From positions 124,001 to 188,000 of the forward strand of contig JAQGOL010000042.1 in NCBI GenBank assembly GCA_028293625.1: a DNA stretch of 64,000 nt, in the 5' to 3' direction. Under the pieces are notes generated by a model. It saw nothing but the letters and a program-made list of their open reading frames with translations, was not told where the DNA came from and did not search any database. Origin of the DNA: Chthoniobacteraceae bacterium. GTDB lineage: Bacteria; Verrucomicrobiota; Verrucomicrobiia; Chthoniobacterales; Chthoniobacteraceae. The translations under genes were made by a program, and so were the position numbers. Below are positions 9,466 to 18,466 of this stretch, one piece after another; positions within the stretch are counted from its first letter, which is position 1, and every line of letters begins with the position of its first letter.

Positions 9466-10902
9466 TTACTGGTCAAAGATCGGCGTCCCAAGCGGGGACA
9501 AACGTTGCGTGGCGGCAGGCCGAAGCGCATCAAGGAGCTCGCGCATCTGCGGTTCCTTGCCGGCTTCAGCAAAGGCGTCGGGATGTTCCTTCTCCATTGA
9601 TATGAGACGATCGGTGGCCGCATTTTGCGCGCTGTATTTCCCGCTGGTTTTGACGGCGCGTTGGTAAGCCAGGATTGCCGGCACAAAACGGCCGGCTTTT
9701 TCGAGATTCCGCCCGGCCACAAATTGCTGGCACGATTCAAGGTCCGCGGAGATCCAGACGGGCGGCTGGCGAAAACCGAAAGCAGTGAGCCGGTAAGCGT
9801 CAAGGATGCGGGCAACACGCGGCCAGTCGTTCTGCGCAACGCTTTCCCCGGCAAGACGGAGCAGGAACTCGCTCGGATTTTCCCCGGCCTGAGGCTGCGG
9901 ATTATCCGGCAATTCAAGGAAACGCGGGAGCACCTCCAGCACGAGCAGCGTTTTGAGCCGCATGCTCTCCGGCGACCGCAACCCACCGGTTCCCTCCCCC
10001 TGGGCAGCTGTCAGGAGCGCCGACCCGTAGTTGCCCGCCTTAAAAGCCGCGTGGGCCCGGGCGATCTGGTTGATCTCATTGAGCAGTGCGCCGGATTCAG
10101 AAGCGCCAAAAGTCCGGTTCGTGCTTTCCCTGGACATGCGGGTAAGATCGGCAATCGCCTTGGAAAGTTCGTCCAGGGACTTCACGCCGCGCACCACGTC
10201 ATCAGCGGTGACGTCCTGCTCTTTCCCGAGACGCGCCACGATTTCCGTGCGGGAGAGGATCGGATAATACTGGCTGCTGCCGCTGGGATCCGCCAATTCG
10301 CGCAGGAGATTGCGAGCCGTGGCATCGTAACCGCGCGCGGTCTGCACAAGGTAATCCTGCCAACGATTCACAAACCGGGCGGCTCCCTCAAGCCGTGCGT
10401 TGAGACGCTGACGCGGCTCGCTGAATCCGCTGCCGCTATCGGAGCGCTGTTTTTTGAGCGCGCCAAGCTCGCCGAGGACGGGATCGAGATCACTTTCAGC
10501 CTTGGCGGTGAGGCAGGCTTTCCCCGCTTTTTCGATGGCTGCCCCTACCTGTGCCACGAAGGTCTTTTGCCGCTCCTCGGCCGCCTTTGGGATTTCGCGT
10601 TGAAGCAAGCTGACGCGTTCCTTCGCCTCGATGCTCAGGCGGGTCACGGCAAGTTGATTAAGCGATTGATCGACTTCGTCAAAATTCTCCCTGGCGACTC
10701 CATTCTCAATTCGTGATATCAATCGCTCGGCTTCGTAAGCGTTGCTGGAGGCGGCGCCGGGCTTGGCCGCCTTGGCTTCGGCAAGGGATTTTTCAATCTC
10801 GGCCCGCAGGCCGGCAACAAGTTCATCGATCGTCGCGGCATGCAGGGGCAAGGCGGCAAGTGCGAGGGCTGCCCCAAGAGATTTCAGTAGTCGGGGGTTC
10901 AT
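9466..10902 (-). CDS. Secreted helical protein of unknown function
   Basis: About 478 residues, not recognised as a named family. An N-terminal signal peptide (L-L-K-S-L-G-A-A-L-A-L-A-A-L-P-L-H-A) is followed by an almost wholly helical, alanine/glutamate/leucine-rich protein. Its repeats look like TPR or helical-bundle units, for example A-R-A-H-A-A-F-K-A-G-N-Y-G-S-A-L-L and A-I-L-A-Y-Q-R-A-V-K-T-S-G-K-Y. The second is a convincing TPR-like helix pair near the C-terminus. The start is taken at the ATG at 10902 beside the hydrophobic core; an in-frame ATG at 10917 is possible. It is single, convergent with the S9 peptidase. A periplasmic scaffold role is conceivable but not shown. Confidence 0.7.
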   Translation of the reverse strand: MNPRLLKSLGAALALAALPLHAATIDELVAGLRAEIEKSLAEAKAAKPGAASSNAYEAERLISRIENGVARENFDEVDQSLNQLAVTRLSIEAKERVSLLQREIPKAAEERQKTFVAQVGAAIEKAGKACLTAKAESDLDPVLGELGALKKQRSDSGSGFSEPRQRLNARLEGAARFVNRWQDYLVQTARGYDATARNLLRELADPSGSSQYYPILSRTEIVARLGKEQDVTADDVVRGVKSLDELSKAIADLTRMSRESTNRTFGASESGALLNEINQIARAHAAFKAGNYGSALLTAAQGEGTGGLRSPESMRLKTLLVLEVLPRFLELPDNPQPQAGENPSEFLLRLAGESVAQNDWPRVARILDAYRLTAFGFRQPPVWISADLESCQQFVAGRNLEKAGRFVPAILAYQRAVKTSGKYSAQNAATDRLISMEKEHPDAFAEAGKEPQMRELLDALRPAATQRLSPLGTPIFDQ

Positions 10903-11160
10903 GGAGTGAAATTGCATACGAAATAGACGTGGCCGGGAATGGTGATTCTATATTCGGCAACGCCAGGGTGGCTGTTCGGGGTGAGACAGAAAATCTTCGC
11001 GCCACGGAGCAATCCAGGCATCGGTTGCGACAAGCTATGGACGGAGCCGCGTGGTTGGCAAGCGAATCGCCCCGCCTTACGCCGGGCCGTGTTAGATCGG
11101 CAAATATGGCGACACTTCATCCGTGTTCCCGCGACGATTCCATTGAAGGGATGCCTAAGA

Positions 11161-11751
11161 ATGGCAAGTGGCCCGATCCGATCGATGACGATGAGCAGCG
11201 AGGGCAAACAAACAGGCGAATGGAAGCAGCGACTAACACGCGAATTGGTTGAATACTGGACCAACGCGGCATACCTGGCGTTCTTCTTCAGCGCGTTTAC
11301 AACTTATCGGAGATTGATATTGGCGGAATACGAAATCAACTATTCCCAGTATGGCGCGGGGCTGATTGAAGCGCTGATTCTGGCCAAAGTGATCCTCATA
11401 GGAAATGCGCTGCATCTCGGCCGGGAACAGGAGCATAAACCGCTGATTTTCTCCACTCTCTACAAGGCGTTCGTATTCACGGTCTTTGTCGGGATATTTG
11501 AAATCCTTGAGCATAGTCTCCTCGGCTGGTGGCATGGCAAAGGAGTCATGGGTGGAATCGCCGAACTTCGAACCAATGGGATCTATGTTTTTTGGGCGAA
11601 ATGTATTGTTACCTTTTCTGTGTTTATCCCGTTCTTTGCTTTTAGTGAGTTGGGCCGGGTGCTCGGAAGAGGCACACTCAGCGACCTCTTCTTTCGAGGG
11701 AAAACGGACACAAGTCCACCTGGCGATCGGTCCTCCAAAGGGACGGCCTGA
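11161..11751 (+). CDS. Conserved four-helix integral membrane protein of unknown function
   Basis: 196 residues from the ATG at 11161, which has a GAAGGG stretch a short distance upstream; further in-frame ATGs lie within the first 11 codons. A polar N-terminus precedes about four hydrophobic helices: N-A-A-Y-L-A-F-F-F-S-A-F, the L-I-E-A-L-I-L-A-K-V-I-L-I-G stretch, F-V-F-T-V-F-V-G-I-F-E-I-L, and W-A-K-C-I-V-T-F-S-V-F. The charged motif L-H-L-G-R-E-Q-E lies between helices 2 and 3. I recall similar uncharacterised proteins in Proteobacteria and Verrucomicrobia with a conserved A-L-x-L-A-K-V-I-L-I-G segment. No enzymatic motif is visible. The frame is open upstream to 10939, but that part lacks character. 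Confidence 0.65.
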   Translation: MASGPIRSMTMSSEGKQTGEWKQRLTRELVEYWTNAAYLAFFFSAFTTYRRLILAEYEINYSQYGAGLIEALILAKVILIGNALHLGREQEHKPLIFSTLYKAFVFTVFVGIFEILEHSLLGWWHGKGVMGGIAELRTNGIYVFWAKCIVTFSVFIPFFAFSELGRVLGRGTLSDLFFRGKTDTSPPGDRSSKGTA

Positions 11752-11829
11752 TTTGGATTAATCCGGGTGCGTTTTCTTTTGCTTGTTTTCCCGAGCCTGG
11801 ATCGAATCCTGGCACCTCTATTCCTCCCA

Positions 11830-12861
11830 ATGAAACCGATCCTCACGACGCTCCTACTGATCGCCACGCTTCCCTGCTTTGGCCAAACCGAGACGCCCAA
11901 CGCCGCTTCGAACCGCACACCGTCCGACGGCCCTTTTACGCCACAGCTCATCGCCCCCGGCGGCCTCATTCTTTCATTGTTCGCGCCCACTTCGCCGTTG
12001 CTCAAACGGGAACGCATTCACGAAGCCGAACAATACAACACCGCGAATGGCGGCAAGGGCACGATCACAAACGTTATCAACATTCATAACCCGTCCATTG
12101 AGGTTCACCTCGTCGGCAAGGACCAGCCAAACACAGGAAGCGCTGTCATCGTCGTGCCGGGTGGCGGACATAAGATTCTTTGGGTGGGACCCGAGGGCGC
12201 CGATTATGTGCCGTATTTCGAAAAACTGGGCGTCTCCACCATCATCCTTCGCAACCGCCTCCGTGTTGATGGCTACGAACCGGCCACCGACGCCGTCAAC
12301 GACGCGTTCCAGGCCATTCGCATCGTCCGCGCTCATGCCGTGGAATGGAATCTTGATCCCAACAAGATCGGCATGGTCGGATTTTCCGCCGGCGCTGAAC
12401 TTGCCGCGCCGGCTGCGCTCTTTTTCGAAGAGTTTGCGCAAAAGAACAACGATCCGGCCGATCCTTTGACGCCAATCTCCGCGCGGCCCGATTTTGTCGG
12501 CATTATCTACCCAGGCCCAACACCTTTTACAAAAGCGCCGGAGACAGCAATTCCCGCCAATGTTCCACCCAGTTTCCTCGCCTGCGCGGGCTCGGGTGAC
12601 CGCGTTCATGCGCTTTGGGCAACCGATTATTTCGTTCCGATGCTGAAAGCCGGCGTGCCGAATCTGGAGATGCACATCTACGGCCGTGGCAGCCATGGCG
12701 TCAGTGCCAAAGATCGTGATACCATCCCTTACGGCAGCTGGCGCGAACGCTTCGTCGAATGGTTCCGGGATCTCGGTTTTCTTAATGCGCCAAATGTCGA
12801 AACCAAGGCTGCCGCCGATGTCGCCGCTTATGCGAAAAAGAAAGCGGCCGTAAAACCGTGA
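11830..12861 (+). CDS. Alpha/beta-hydrolase esterase (acetyl-xylan-esterase-like)
   Basis: 343 residues. The ATG at 11830 opens a short signal peptide (L-T-T-L-L-L-I-A-T-L-P-C-F-G), so it is preferred over the longer frame from 11767. An oxyanion segment V-V-P-G-G-G-H is followed by the nucleophile elbow G-F-S-A-G. The acid is probably D in A-G-S-G-D-R and the base H in G-R-G-S-H-G. This is the BD-FAE/Axe-like esterase family found in polysaccharide-degrading bacteria, which removes acetyl or feruloyl side groups. The protein is exported; its substrate is unknown. It stands alone, with a 320-base gap to the next gene. Confidence 0.82.
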   Translation: MKPILTTLLLIATLPCFGQTETPNAASNRTPSDGPFTPQLIAPGGLILSLFAPTSPLLKRERIHEAEQYNTANGGKGTITNVINIHNPSIEVHLVGKDQPNTGSAVIVVPGGGHKILWVGPEGADYVPYFEKLGVSTIILRNRLRVDGYEPATDAVNDAFQAIRIVRAHAVEWNLDPNKIGMVGFSAGAELAAPAALFFEEFAQKNNDPADPLTPISARPDFVGIIYPGPTPFTKAPETAIPANVPPSFLACAGSGDRVHALWATDYFVPMLKAGVPNLEMHIYGRGSHGVSAKDRDTIPYGSWRERFVEWFRDLGFLNAPNVETKAAADVAAYAKKKAAVKP

Positions 12862-13181
12862 TTCCACGCCGGGCACAAAACGGGCCCGTTCATCTCTGCT
12901 TCCGAACGAAGACGCGTTTTTTTCAGCATGTAAAAAAACGGACAGGCACGGCTTCCGCAAACCGGGCTCTGGTTAAATCAGGAGACGCGGGATAGACAAA
13001 ATCGGGCTGATAAAGCGTCCGGCCCGCGGATAGCACGCAAAGGGTTCAGGCGGGCGTGGCGAAGGTAATTCGCGTTGAATGAATGCGATTAATCGAGCCG
13101 ATGAATACCATGAGCACGGTTTGCGGCTTCTTGCCCCCTCAACTGGCACGGACGCGGCTAAGGAGTCGCGTCACGCACCCG
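12862..13181. other. Intergenic stretch with an AT-rich inverted repeat
   Basis: No convincing gene is visible. It holds a perfect 9-bp inverted repeat at 12915-12940 (cgttttttt, 8-base loop, aaaaaaacg), 54 bases after the esterase stop. The CysJ-like frame is open leftwards to 13083, but residues before 13182 show no family character, so the rest is probably leader and promoter for that gene. Confidence 0.5.
12915..12940 (+). terminator. AT-rich inverted repeat, possible terminator of the esterase gene
   Basis: Stem cgttttttt / aaaaaaacg with loop cagcatgt. The stem is long but mostly A-T, and no U tract follows it, so termination is uncertain. It could also be an operator-like palindrome. 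Confidence 0.3.
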
Positions 13182-14936
13182 ATGAACCTTATCCCATTCA
13201 TTCCCGACAACGCGCCGTTCAGCTCTGAACAACGGCTTTGGCTTAATGGCTATCTCGCGGGCATTTTTTCCGACGCCAGCGCCCACGGCGGCGCAACAAG
13301 CATCCAGCCCGCTCTTCCGGCGGCTCCTGTGATCCCGCTGACAATCGTGTTCGGCAGTCAGACCGGCACGGCTGAAGCGCTTGCAAAAAAAACCGCGGCA
13401 GAAGCCAAAAAGCGTGGATTTGAGCCAAAAGTGGTCTGCATGGATAAAATCCAGGGCGAGGAACTGGCCGCGCTTAAGCATCTGCTCCTGATCACGAGCA
13501 CGTATGGCGACGGCGAGCCGCCCGACAATGCCCAGTCTTTCTGGGAACTTCTTAAAGCTGACTCGGCCCCTGCTCTCTCCGATCTTCAATTCTCGGTGCT
13601 CGCGCTCGGGGACACTAATTACTCGGGCTTTTGCGAGTTCGGAAAGCTCTGCGATGCACGGCTTGAAGCCCTGGGCGGCCGGCGCGTCCACGCCCGGGTC
13701 GATTGTGACGTCGATTATGAAGCGCCTGCAAAAACATGGACCGATGGCGTTTTTCTCACACTTTGCGGGGACGGCGCAACCGAACCGGAGAGCACGCCGG
13801 CCGAGTTGCCGGTCGGCTATTCCAAGAAAAATCCGTTCCCTGCCCGCCTGCTCACAAACCGGCTCCTCAATGCCCCCGGTTCCGAGAAGGAAGTTCGGCA
13901 TTTTGAAATTTCACTCGAAGGTTCCGGGCTCAGTTACGAGGCAGGCGATGCGCTGGGAGTGATGCCGGCCAATTGCCCTGACCTTGCCGCCGCCCTTCTT
14001 TCTGAGCTCGGGCTCGATGGAGAGGAAGCGGTCATGTTGCCCGATGGCACAGAGAGCTCAATGCGTCATGCGTTGCTTCATCATTTCGATATCAGCCGGC
14101 CTTCCACGGAATTTCTCGCTGCCGCGGCCGCCCGCACCCCGGATGGCGAACTTACCGCGTTGCTCGATCCGGCCCAACGCGACGCGCTGAAGAAATATCT
14201 GTGGGGACGCGAAATCATCGATCTGCTTCCGGGAATGACCATGAAGTTCACGGCGCCCGAGTTTGTTGCGCTGCTCAAAAAGCTTCAGCCTCGCCTCTAC
14301 TCGATCTCATCGAGTCCGAAGGCGCATCCCGGCCAGGTCCATTTGACAGTGGCCGCGGTCCGTTACACCGCGCATGGCCGCTCAAGGAAAGGGGTCTGCT
14401 CCACATTTCTGGCCGACCGGGCAAATGAATCAACCAGCGTGCCGGTGTTTATCCAGACTTCCCACGGATTTCGTCCCCCGGAAGATCTGACGCGGCCCGT
14501 TATCATGGTTGGACCCGGCACAGGCATCGCGCCATTTCGCGCTTTTCTCGAGGAACGCCGTGCCACCGGGGCCACGGGAAAGAATTGGCTCTTCTTTGGC
14601 GACCAAAAGGAAGCAACCGATTTTCTTTATAAAGAAGAACTCCAGGCGATGGTCGCCGACGGGCATCTGAGCAGGCTCGATCTCGCTTTCTCAAGGGATC
14701 AGGCCGAGAAAATCTATGTTCAAAGCCGGATGCTTGAAAACGCGGCGGAGCTCTGGTCGTGGCTGGAAGCCGGCGCCCATTTTTATGTCTGTGGCGATGC
14801 GAGCCGGATGGCAAAAGACGTTGATACCGCCCTTCATACAGTGGCGGAAACCGCGGGCGGCCTCAGCCAGGATTCCGCCGCCGATTACATTAAACGGCTG
14901 AAAAACGAGAAGCGTTACCAGCGGGACGTCTATTAA
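13182..14936 (+). CDS. cysJ: Sulfite reductase flavoprotein alpha-component-like diflavin reductase
   Basis: 584 residues from the ATG at 13182 (M-N-L-I-P-F-I-P-D-N). A flavodoxin domain binds FMN (G-S-Q-T-G-T-A-E near 60; S-T-Y-G-D-G-E-P-P). A connecting/FAD domain contains R-L-Y-S-I-S-S-S-P and G-V-C-S-T-F-L. An NADPH domain has G-P-G-T-G-I-A-P-F-R-A-F-L-E-E-R and Y-V-C-G-D-A-S-R-M. The C-terminus R-Y-Q-R-D-V-Y is diagnostic for CysJ-type enzymes. It moves electrons from NADPH through FAD and FMN to a hemoprotein partner, usually CysI for sulfite reduction. No hemoprotein gene lies nearby, so the partner is elsewhere or different. Frames upstream of 13182 are open but unlike the family. Confidence 0.88.
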   Translation: MNLIPFIPDNAPFSSEQRLWLNGYLAGIFSDASAHGGATSIQPALPAAPVIPLTIVFGSQTGTAEALAKKTAAEAKKRGFEPKVVCMDKIQGEELAALKHLLLITSTYGDGEPPDNAQSFWELLKADSAPALSDLQFSVLALGDTNYSGFCEFGKLCDARLEALGGRRVHARVDCDVDYEAPAKTWTDGVFLTLCGDGATEPESTPAELPVGYSKKNPFPARLLTNRLLNAPGSEKEVRHFEISLEGSGLSYEAGDALGVMPANCPDLAAALLSELGLDGEEAVMLPDGTESSMRHALLHHFDISRPSTEFLAAAAARTPDGELTALLDPAQRDALKKYLWGREIIDLLPGMTMKFTAPEFVALLKKLQPRLYSISSSPKAHPGQVHLTVAAVRYTAHGRSRKGVCSTFLADRANESTSVPVFIQTSHGFRPPEDLTRPVIMVGPGTGIAPFRAFLEERRATGATGKNWLFFGDQKEATDFLYKEELQAMVADGHLSRLDLAFSRDQAEKIYVQSRMLENAAELWSWLEAGAHFYVCGDASRMAKDVDTALHTVAETAGGLSQDSAADYIKRLKNEKRYQRDVY

Positions 14937-14958
14937 CGGGGCTCGATTTTTCCCCGTT
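14935..14958. terminator. Hairpin between convergent cysJ-like and methyltransferase genes
   Basis: A perfect 7-bp stem aacgggg / ccccgtt with a 10-base T-rich loop, overlapping the stop codon of the flavoprotein gene and 27 bases from the stop of the convergent gene. Its position suits a bidirectional terminator, but no downstream U tract is present. Confidence 0.45.
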
Positions 14959-14984
14959 CTCCTGCTCCCTTGTCCGGGATGCGG

Positions 14985-15929
14985 CTAGCAAACCCAAAGT
15001 GTTTGCGCCGCAAACACCGCGGGAAGATCGGGCAACGGCGGCTCGCAGTGGAAAGTGCCTGAGCGGCGCGTCGCCTTGACGCAAAATCTGGCGATCGTTT
15101 CCAATGTGCGCCGGTTCATGCGGGTGCAGTTGGTGGAAAGCAGCACCTTGGCTTTCGGGGTCGCCACTTCAAAAGCCAGCAGGAGCAGCTCTTCGAAATC
15201 GTTTTCCACCTGAAAACGCCGGCCTTTGTTCCCGCGTGAGAACGTTGGCGGATCGAGCACGATCGCGTCAAATTTTTCCCCCTTCCGTGCCAAGCGCGGC
15301 AGCAGTTCCAACACGTCGTCCGCGTAAAAACGATGCCCGGCCGATGGATCAATTCCGTTAAGCAAAAAATTGGCGCGCCCGCGGTCGACCGACTTTTTGG
15401 AAAGATCGATGCTCGTTGTCTCCGCTCCCGCCACGGCTGCCGCCACCGAAAAAGAACACGTATACGCAAAAGTATTCAAGACACGTCGGGCACCCGAGCG
15501 TCTCAAAAAAGCCCTGTTCGCGCGCTGATCAATAAAAAGCCCGGCTGAATACCCTGCGGCGAAATCGAGCCCGAACTTTATGCCGTTTTCCTCCACCACA
15601 GTTTCCAAAGGGAGGGCGGCATCCCCTTCAATTAGAGTGGGTGCGACACGTTCCTCGTTTTGAAGAGGAAGCAATTTGCCAAAAATCCGGCGGTGGGAAA
15701 GCTGATGGGCCTCCATCCATTCGGGCAACGCTTCAAGGAGTGAATCGCGAGCGGAATCGTATTTATAGGAGAGCAGCAGGTCTTCGCCGAAGCGTTCCAC
15801 CCACGCTTCCTCGCTTGAATAAAGCCGGTGCGCATTGGTGCCTGCGAGGGCAAACCCGTTGAGAATTGCGGATGAGATCCATTGACCAGGTGGTTTAGGA
15901 GAAGAGGAAGGAATGGAAAATCGGCTCAC
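14985..15929 (-). CDS. Class I SAM-dependent methyltransferase, RlmI-like (23S rRNA m5C family)
   Basis: About 314 residues. The N-terminal part has the R-L-Y/G-E-D-L-L-L pattern of the RlmI/PUA-linked family and an F-G-L-D-F-A-A-G-Y-S-A-G-L-F-I-D-Q-R segment. The SAM-binding domain follows: L-N-T-F-A-Y-T-C-S-F-S-V-A-A-A (motif I), E-T-T-S-I-D-L-S (motif II), F-D-A-I-V-L-D-P-P-T-F (motif IV, D-P-P-T-F). Family members methylate a cytosine or guanine of 23S rRNA. The usual PUA domain is not obvious, so it is shorter than E. coli RlmI. The start is uncertain: no ATG exists near the N-terminus, a GTG at 15929 is used here, and a TTG at 15971 is also in frame. It is divergent from the TPR gene. 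Confidence 0.82.
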   Translation of the reverse strand: MSRFSIPSSSPKPPGQWISSAILNGFALAGTNAHRLYSSEEAWVERFGEDLLLSYKYDSARDSLLEALPEWMEAHQLSHRRIFGKLLPLQNEERVAPTLIEGDAALPLETVVEENGIKFGLDFAAGYSAGLFIDQRANRAFLRRSGARRVLNTFAYTCSFSVAAAVAGAETTSIDLSKKSVDRGRANFLLNGIDPSAGHRFYADDVLELLPRLARKGEKFDAIVLDPPTFSRGNKGRRFQVENDFEELLLLAFEVATPKAKVLLSTNCTRMNRRTLETIARFCVKATRRSGTFHCEPPLPDLPAVFAAQTLWVC

Positions 15930-16001
15930 AAAGGGTGGTTGAGAACTGATTGCATAGGCCCTTTGGTTCAAGTAGTTTCACGCACTTTTTTAAAATCCCC
16001 T

Positions 16002-18410
16002 ATGCGGCAGCTCTTTCTTTTCCTTATCGCCTCCCTCGGCATTGCCCTGATGCCGGTCCACGCCGAGCCCTCTGATCCTGCTGATGAATTTCTTAGCGGC
16101 TACCTGGAATGCCAAAAGGGCGACAAGGCGGAAAAAGCCGGCAGTTTTTCGGCGGCACTTAAGTCTTACAAACAGGCGATCACCATTCTCGACCAGCTCG
16201 CGGCGCATTCTCCGGACTGGCAGCCAGTTGTCGTAAAACGCCGGCGCGAATTGGCCGCCGAAGGACTCGCGCGGGTCCGCCCGCAGGCTGGCAAAGCGGG
16301 CGACAAACCCATCGAAGAAGAGATTCCCAGCGATCTCCCGGCTAACGGACTTGATTCGCAAACGCTCATCCCTGATGAGCTCACCCAGCGCGGGCCCAAT
16401 CCGCGTGGCTCTCGCACGCAGCCTGGCAACACACGGCCGCCGGTTATTGATGGCGATCCGCTGGAGGCGATCCGCACACAGCTCCAAAGCCTGCAAAACG
16501 ACCTCGAAAATACACGCTCCCGGCTCCAGCAGATCACAGGGGAACGCGACGAGCTTTCCCAAAAACTCGACGCTTCAGTCAAGGAAACGCAAAAGTCGAT
16601 TGAGATGCAGGCCCGACTCCAGACCCGGGCCGATCGCGCCGAAGAGGCGCTGATGAAATCCGAAAGCGAGGGCGCCAGCTCATCGAGCGCCATCAAGGCA
16701 CTGCGCGCTGAATACGAAGGCGCGGCTAAACAGCTGCGTGAGGCCCGGATCGAGCGGGAGGCGGCCGAGGAACTCCGTGCCCAGCTTGCCGATCGTACAG
16801 CCAATTCCAAAAAGAAAATCGACGCCCTTACCCAGGAGCGCGATGCCGCCAAAAAGGCCGCGGCTGATGTTCCCGAAAAGATTGCCAACCTGCAAAAGGA
16901 TGTTGAGAAAGCCATCAAGGAAAAAACCGATGCCGGCGCCAAGCTTTCCAAAACAGAGGAAAACCTCAAGAAAGTCAGCAAAGAGCGCGACGACGCTCTG
17001 ACACAGATTGAAGGACTTAAGGATGCGGAGAAGCAAATCGCAAAGCTGATGAGCGACAACACGGCGGTGATGGCAAAACTTGCGGACGCCGAAAAAGCCA
17101 TAAGCCTCTCCAAAGGGGACGGCGCAAAAAAAGAGCAGCAGCTGATTGCCTTTCAAAAAGACATTGCCGCCGCCAAACAACAGCTCGTTGATGCCCAGAA
17201 GCAGGGCACCGGTTTTCAGCAGCAAATGGTCGAAGCGCAAACAAAGCTCGACGCCCAGAACCGCGAACTTGCCAAGACCAAAGCCGATGTTGCATCCGGC
17301 ACGGCCGAGAGCAAAAAACTCGGCGAGGAAGGCGATCTGCTCCGCGGCATTCTTGTGCGTGAGATGAAGGAGCAAACACGCCGTGAAGAGACTCGCAAAC
17401 AAGTCCTTAGCCAGCTTGCCAAGCTTGATGTGCAGTCAAAATCACTTCTCAAGCAGATCGAGTATCTCGGCCAGCCAGTTGTTAAGCTCACTGATAAGGA
17501 GCGCAAACTTTTCAAAAAACCGCTGGTCGAAATCAGTGGGAGCGAGGTTTCCATCGCTGCGCCCAAAGAAGGCGGCGAGGAAGCCGGCACAGAGAATCCG
17601 CCTGAAGAGTCGGCTCCAGAGGCCGGCGCTCCTCAAAAAGCAGCCACAGCCCCGGAAGGCGATTTGAAGCCCATTGGCACGCTCAAACCAGACGAGGGAG
17701 CGCAAAAACCGGCTGATAAAGGTCCAACGGCCGATTCAACCAAGGCGCCCCACGATGGCGAGCTTCCTTCCAAAGGCGCCGAAGAAAAAAGCGCTGTCGC
17801 CGCTCCCAACCCGGAGTTTCCCAACGTCCCGCCGGAACTCGCGAGCCTGGCACTTGAAGGCAAGAAACAATACGATTCAGGCAACTATGTCGAGGCGGAG
17901 AAAGTCTACGCCAAGCTCCTGCTCAAGGCACCGAAGAACCTCTACGCGCTTAGCAATTTGGGCGTGGTCCGGTTTCGCAGCGGCAAACTCAAACTGGCTG
18001 AAGAGGCCTTTAAGGAAGCCATTGCGATCGCGCCCGATGATGCATTCAGCCTTTGTACATTAGGCATTATTTATTACACCCAGGCTTCTCAGCCCGGACA
18101 GAATGGCCAGGCCAAGCTGGACCAAGCGGTTCAAGTCCTCACGAAGGCTGTCACCGTTCAACCTAAAAACGCTACAGCGCATAATTATCTGGGCATCACG
18201 GCGAGCCAGAAAGGGTGGCAGGAAAACGCGCAGAAAGAACTCGATACCGCCATTGAGCTCGACCCCAATTACGCGGACGCGCACTTCAATCTGGCGGTTG
18301 TTTACGCCTCCCAGGAGCCTCCCAATCGGGAGAACGCGCGCAAGCATTACGACAAAGCTGTGGCGCTCGGATCGGCTGCGGACAAGTCGCTTGAAAAGCT
18401 GCTGAAATAG
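16002..18410 (+). CDS. Secreted coiled-coil protein with C-terminal tetratricopeptide repeats
   Basis: 802 residues. The ATG at 16002 begins a signal peptide (Q-L-F-L-F-L-I-A-S-L-G-I-A-L-M-P-V-H-A). A short TPR-like N-terminus (about 25-85) is followed by a very long charged coiled coil (about 160-510) rich in E, K, A and Q. A proline/alanine/glutamate linker follows (about 525-610), then four or so TPR units to the end, such as G-N-Y-V-E-A-E-K-V-Y-A-K-L-L and H-N-Y-L-G-I-T-A-S-Q-K. This architecture suggests a periplasmic or envelope scaffold that spans distance. No enzyme motif is seen. The gene is monocistronic and ends near a hairpin at 18422. Confidence 0.8.
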   Translation: MRQLFLFLIASLGIALMPVHAEPSDPADEFLSGYLECQKGDKAEKAGSFSAALKSYKQAITILDQLAAHSPDWQPVVVKRRRELAAEGLARVRPQAGKAGDKPIEEEIPSDLPANGLDSQTLIPDELTQRGPNPRGSRTQPGNTRPPVIDGDPLEAIRTQLQSLQNDLENTRSRLQQITGERDELSQKLDASVKETQKSIEMQARLQTRADRAEEALMKSESEGASSSSAIKALRAEYEGAAKQLREARIEREAAEELRAQLADRTANSKKKIDALTQERDAAKKAAADVPEKIANLQKDVEKAIKEKTDAGAKLSKTEENLKKVSKERDDALTQIEGLKDAEKQIAKLMSDNTAVMAKLADAEKAISLSKGDGAKKEQQLIAFQKDIAAAKQQLVDAQKQGTGFQQQMVEAQTKLDAQNRELAKTKADVASGTAESKKLGEEGDLLRGILVREMKEQTRREETRKQVLSQLAKLDVQSKSLLKQIEYLGQPVVKLTDKERKLFKKPLVEISGSEVSIAAPKEGGEEAGTENPPEESAPEAGAPQKAATAPEGDLKPIGTLKPDEGAQKPADKGPTADSTKAPHDGELPSKGAEEKSAVAAPNPEFPNVPPELASLALEGKKQYDSGNYVEAEKVYAKLLLKAPKNLYALSNLGVVRFRSGKLKLAEEAFKEAIAIAPDDAFSLCTLGIIYYTQASQPGQNGQAKLDQAVQVLTKAVTVQPKNATAHNYLGITASQKGWQENAQKELDTAIELDPNYADAHFNLAVVYASQEPPNRENARKHYDKAVALGSAADKSLEKLLK

Positions 18411-18421
18411 GCTCTGCCAGC

Positions 18422-18441
18422 CGCCTTTATTTAAAAAGGCG
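18422..18441 (+). terminator. Hairpin after the coiled-coil/TPR gene
   Basis: A 7-bp perfect stem cgccttt / aaaggcg with the 6-base loop atttaa, 12 bases after the stop codon. No U run follows on the plus strand, so intrinsic termination is only likely from position. Confidence 0.4.
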
Positions 18442-18466
18442 ATAACAAAAGCGTCTCGCTTAAAAT

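Noticed and set aside
11796-11825. A stretch resembling a tRNA T-arm (ggatcgaatcctgg)
   Set aside because: The flanking bases do not form the required 5-bp T stem, and no anticodon or acceptor arm fits around it.
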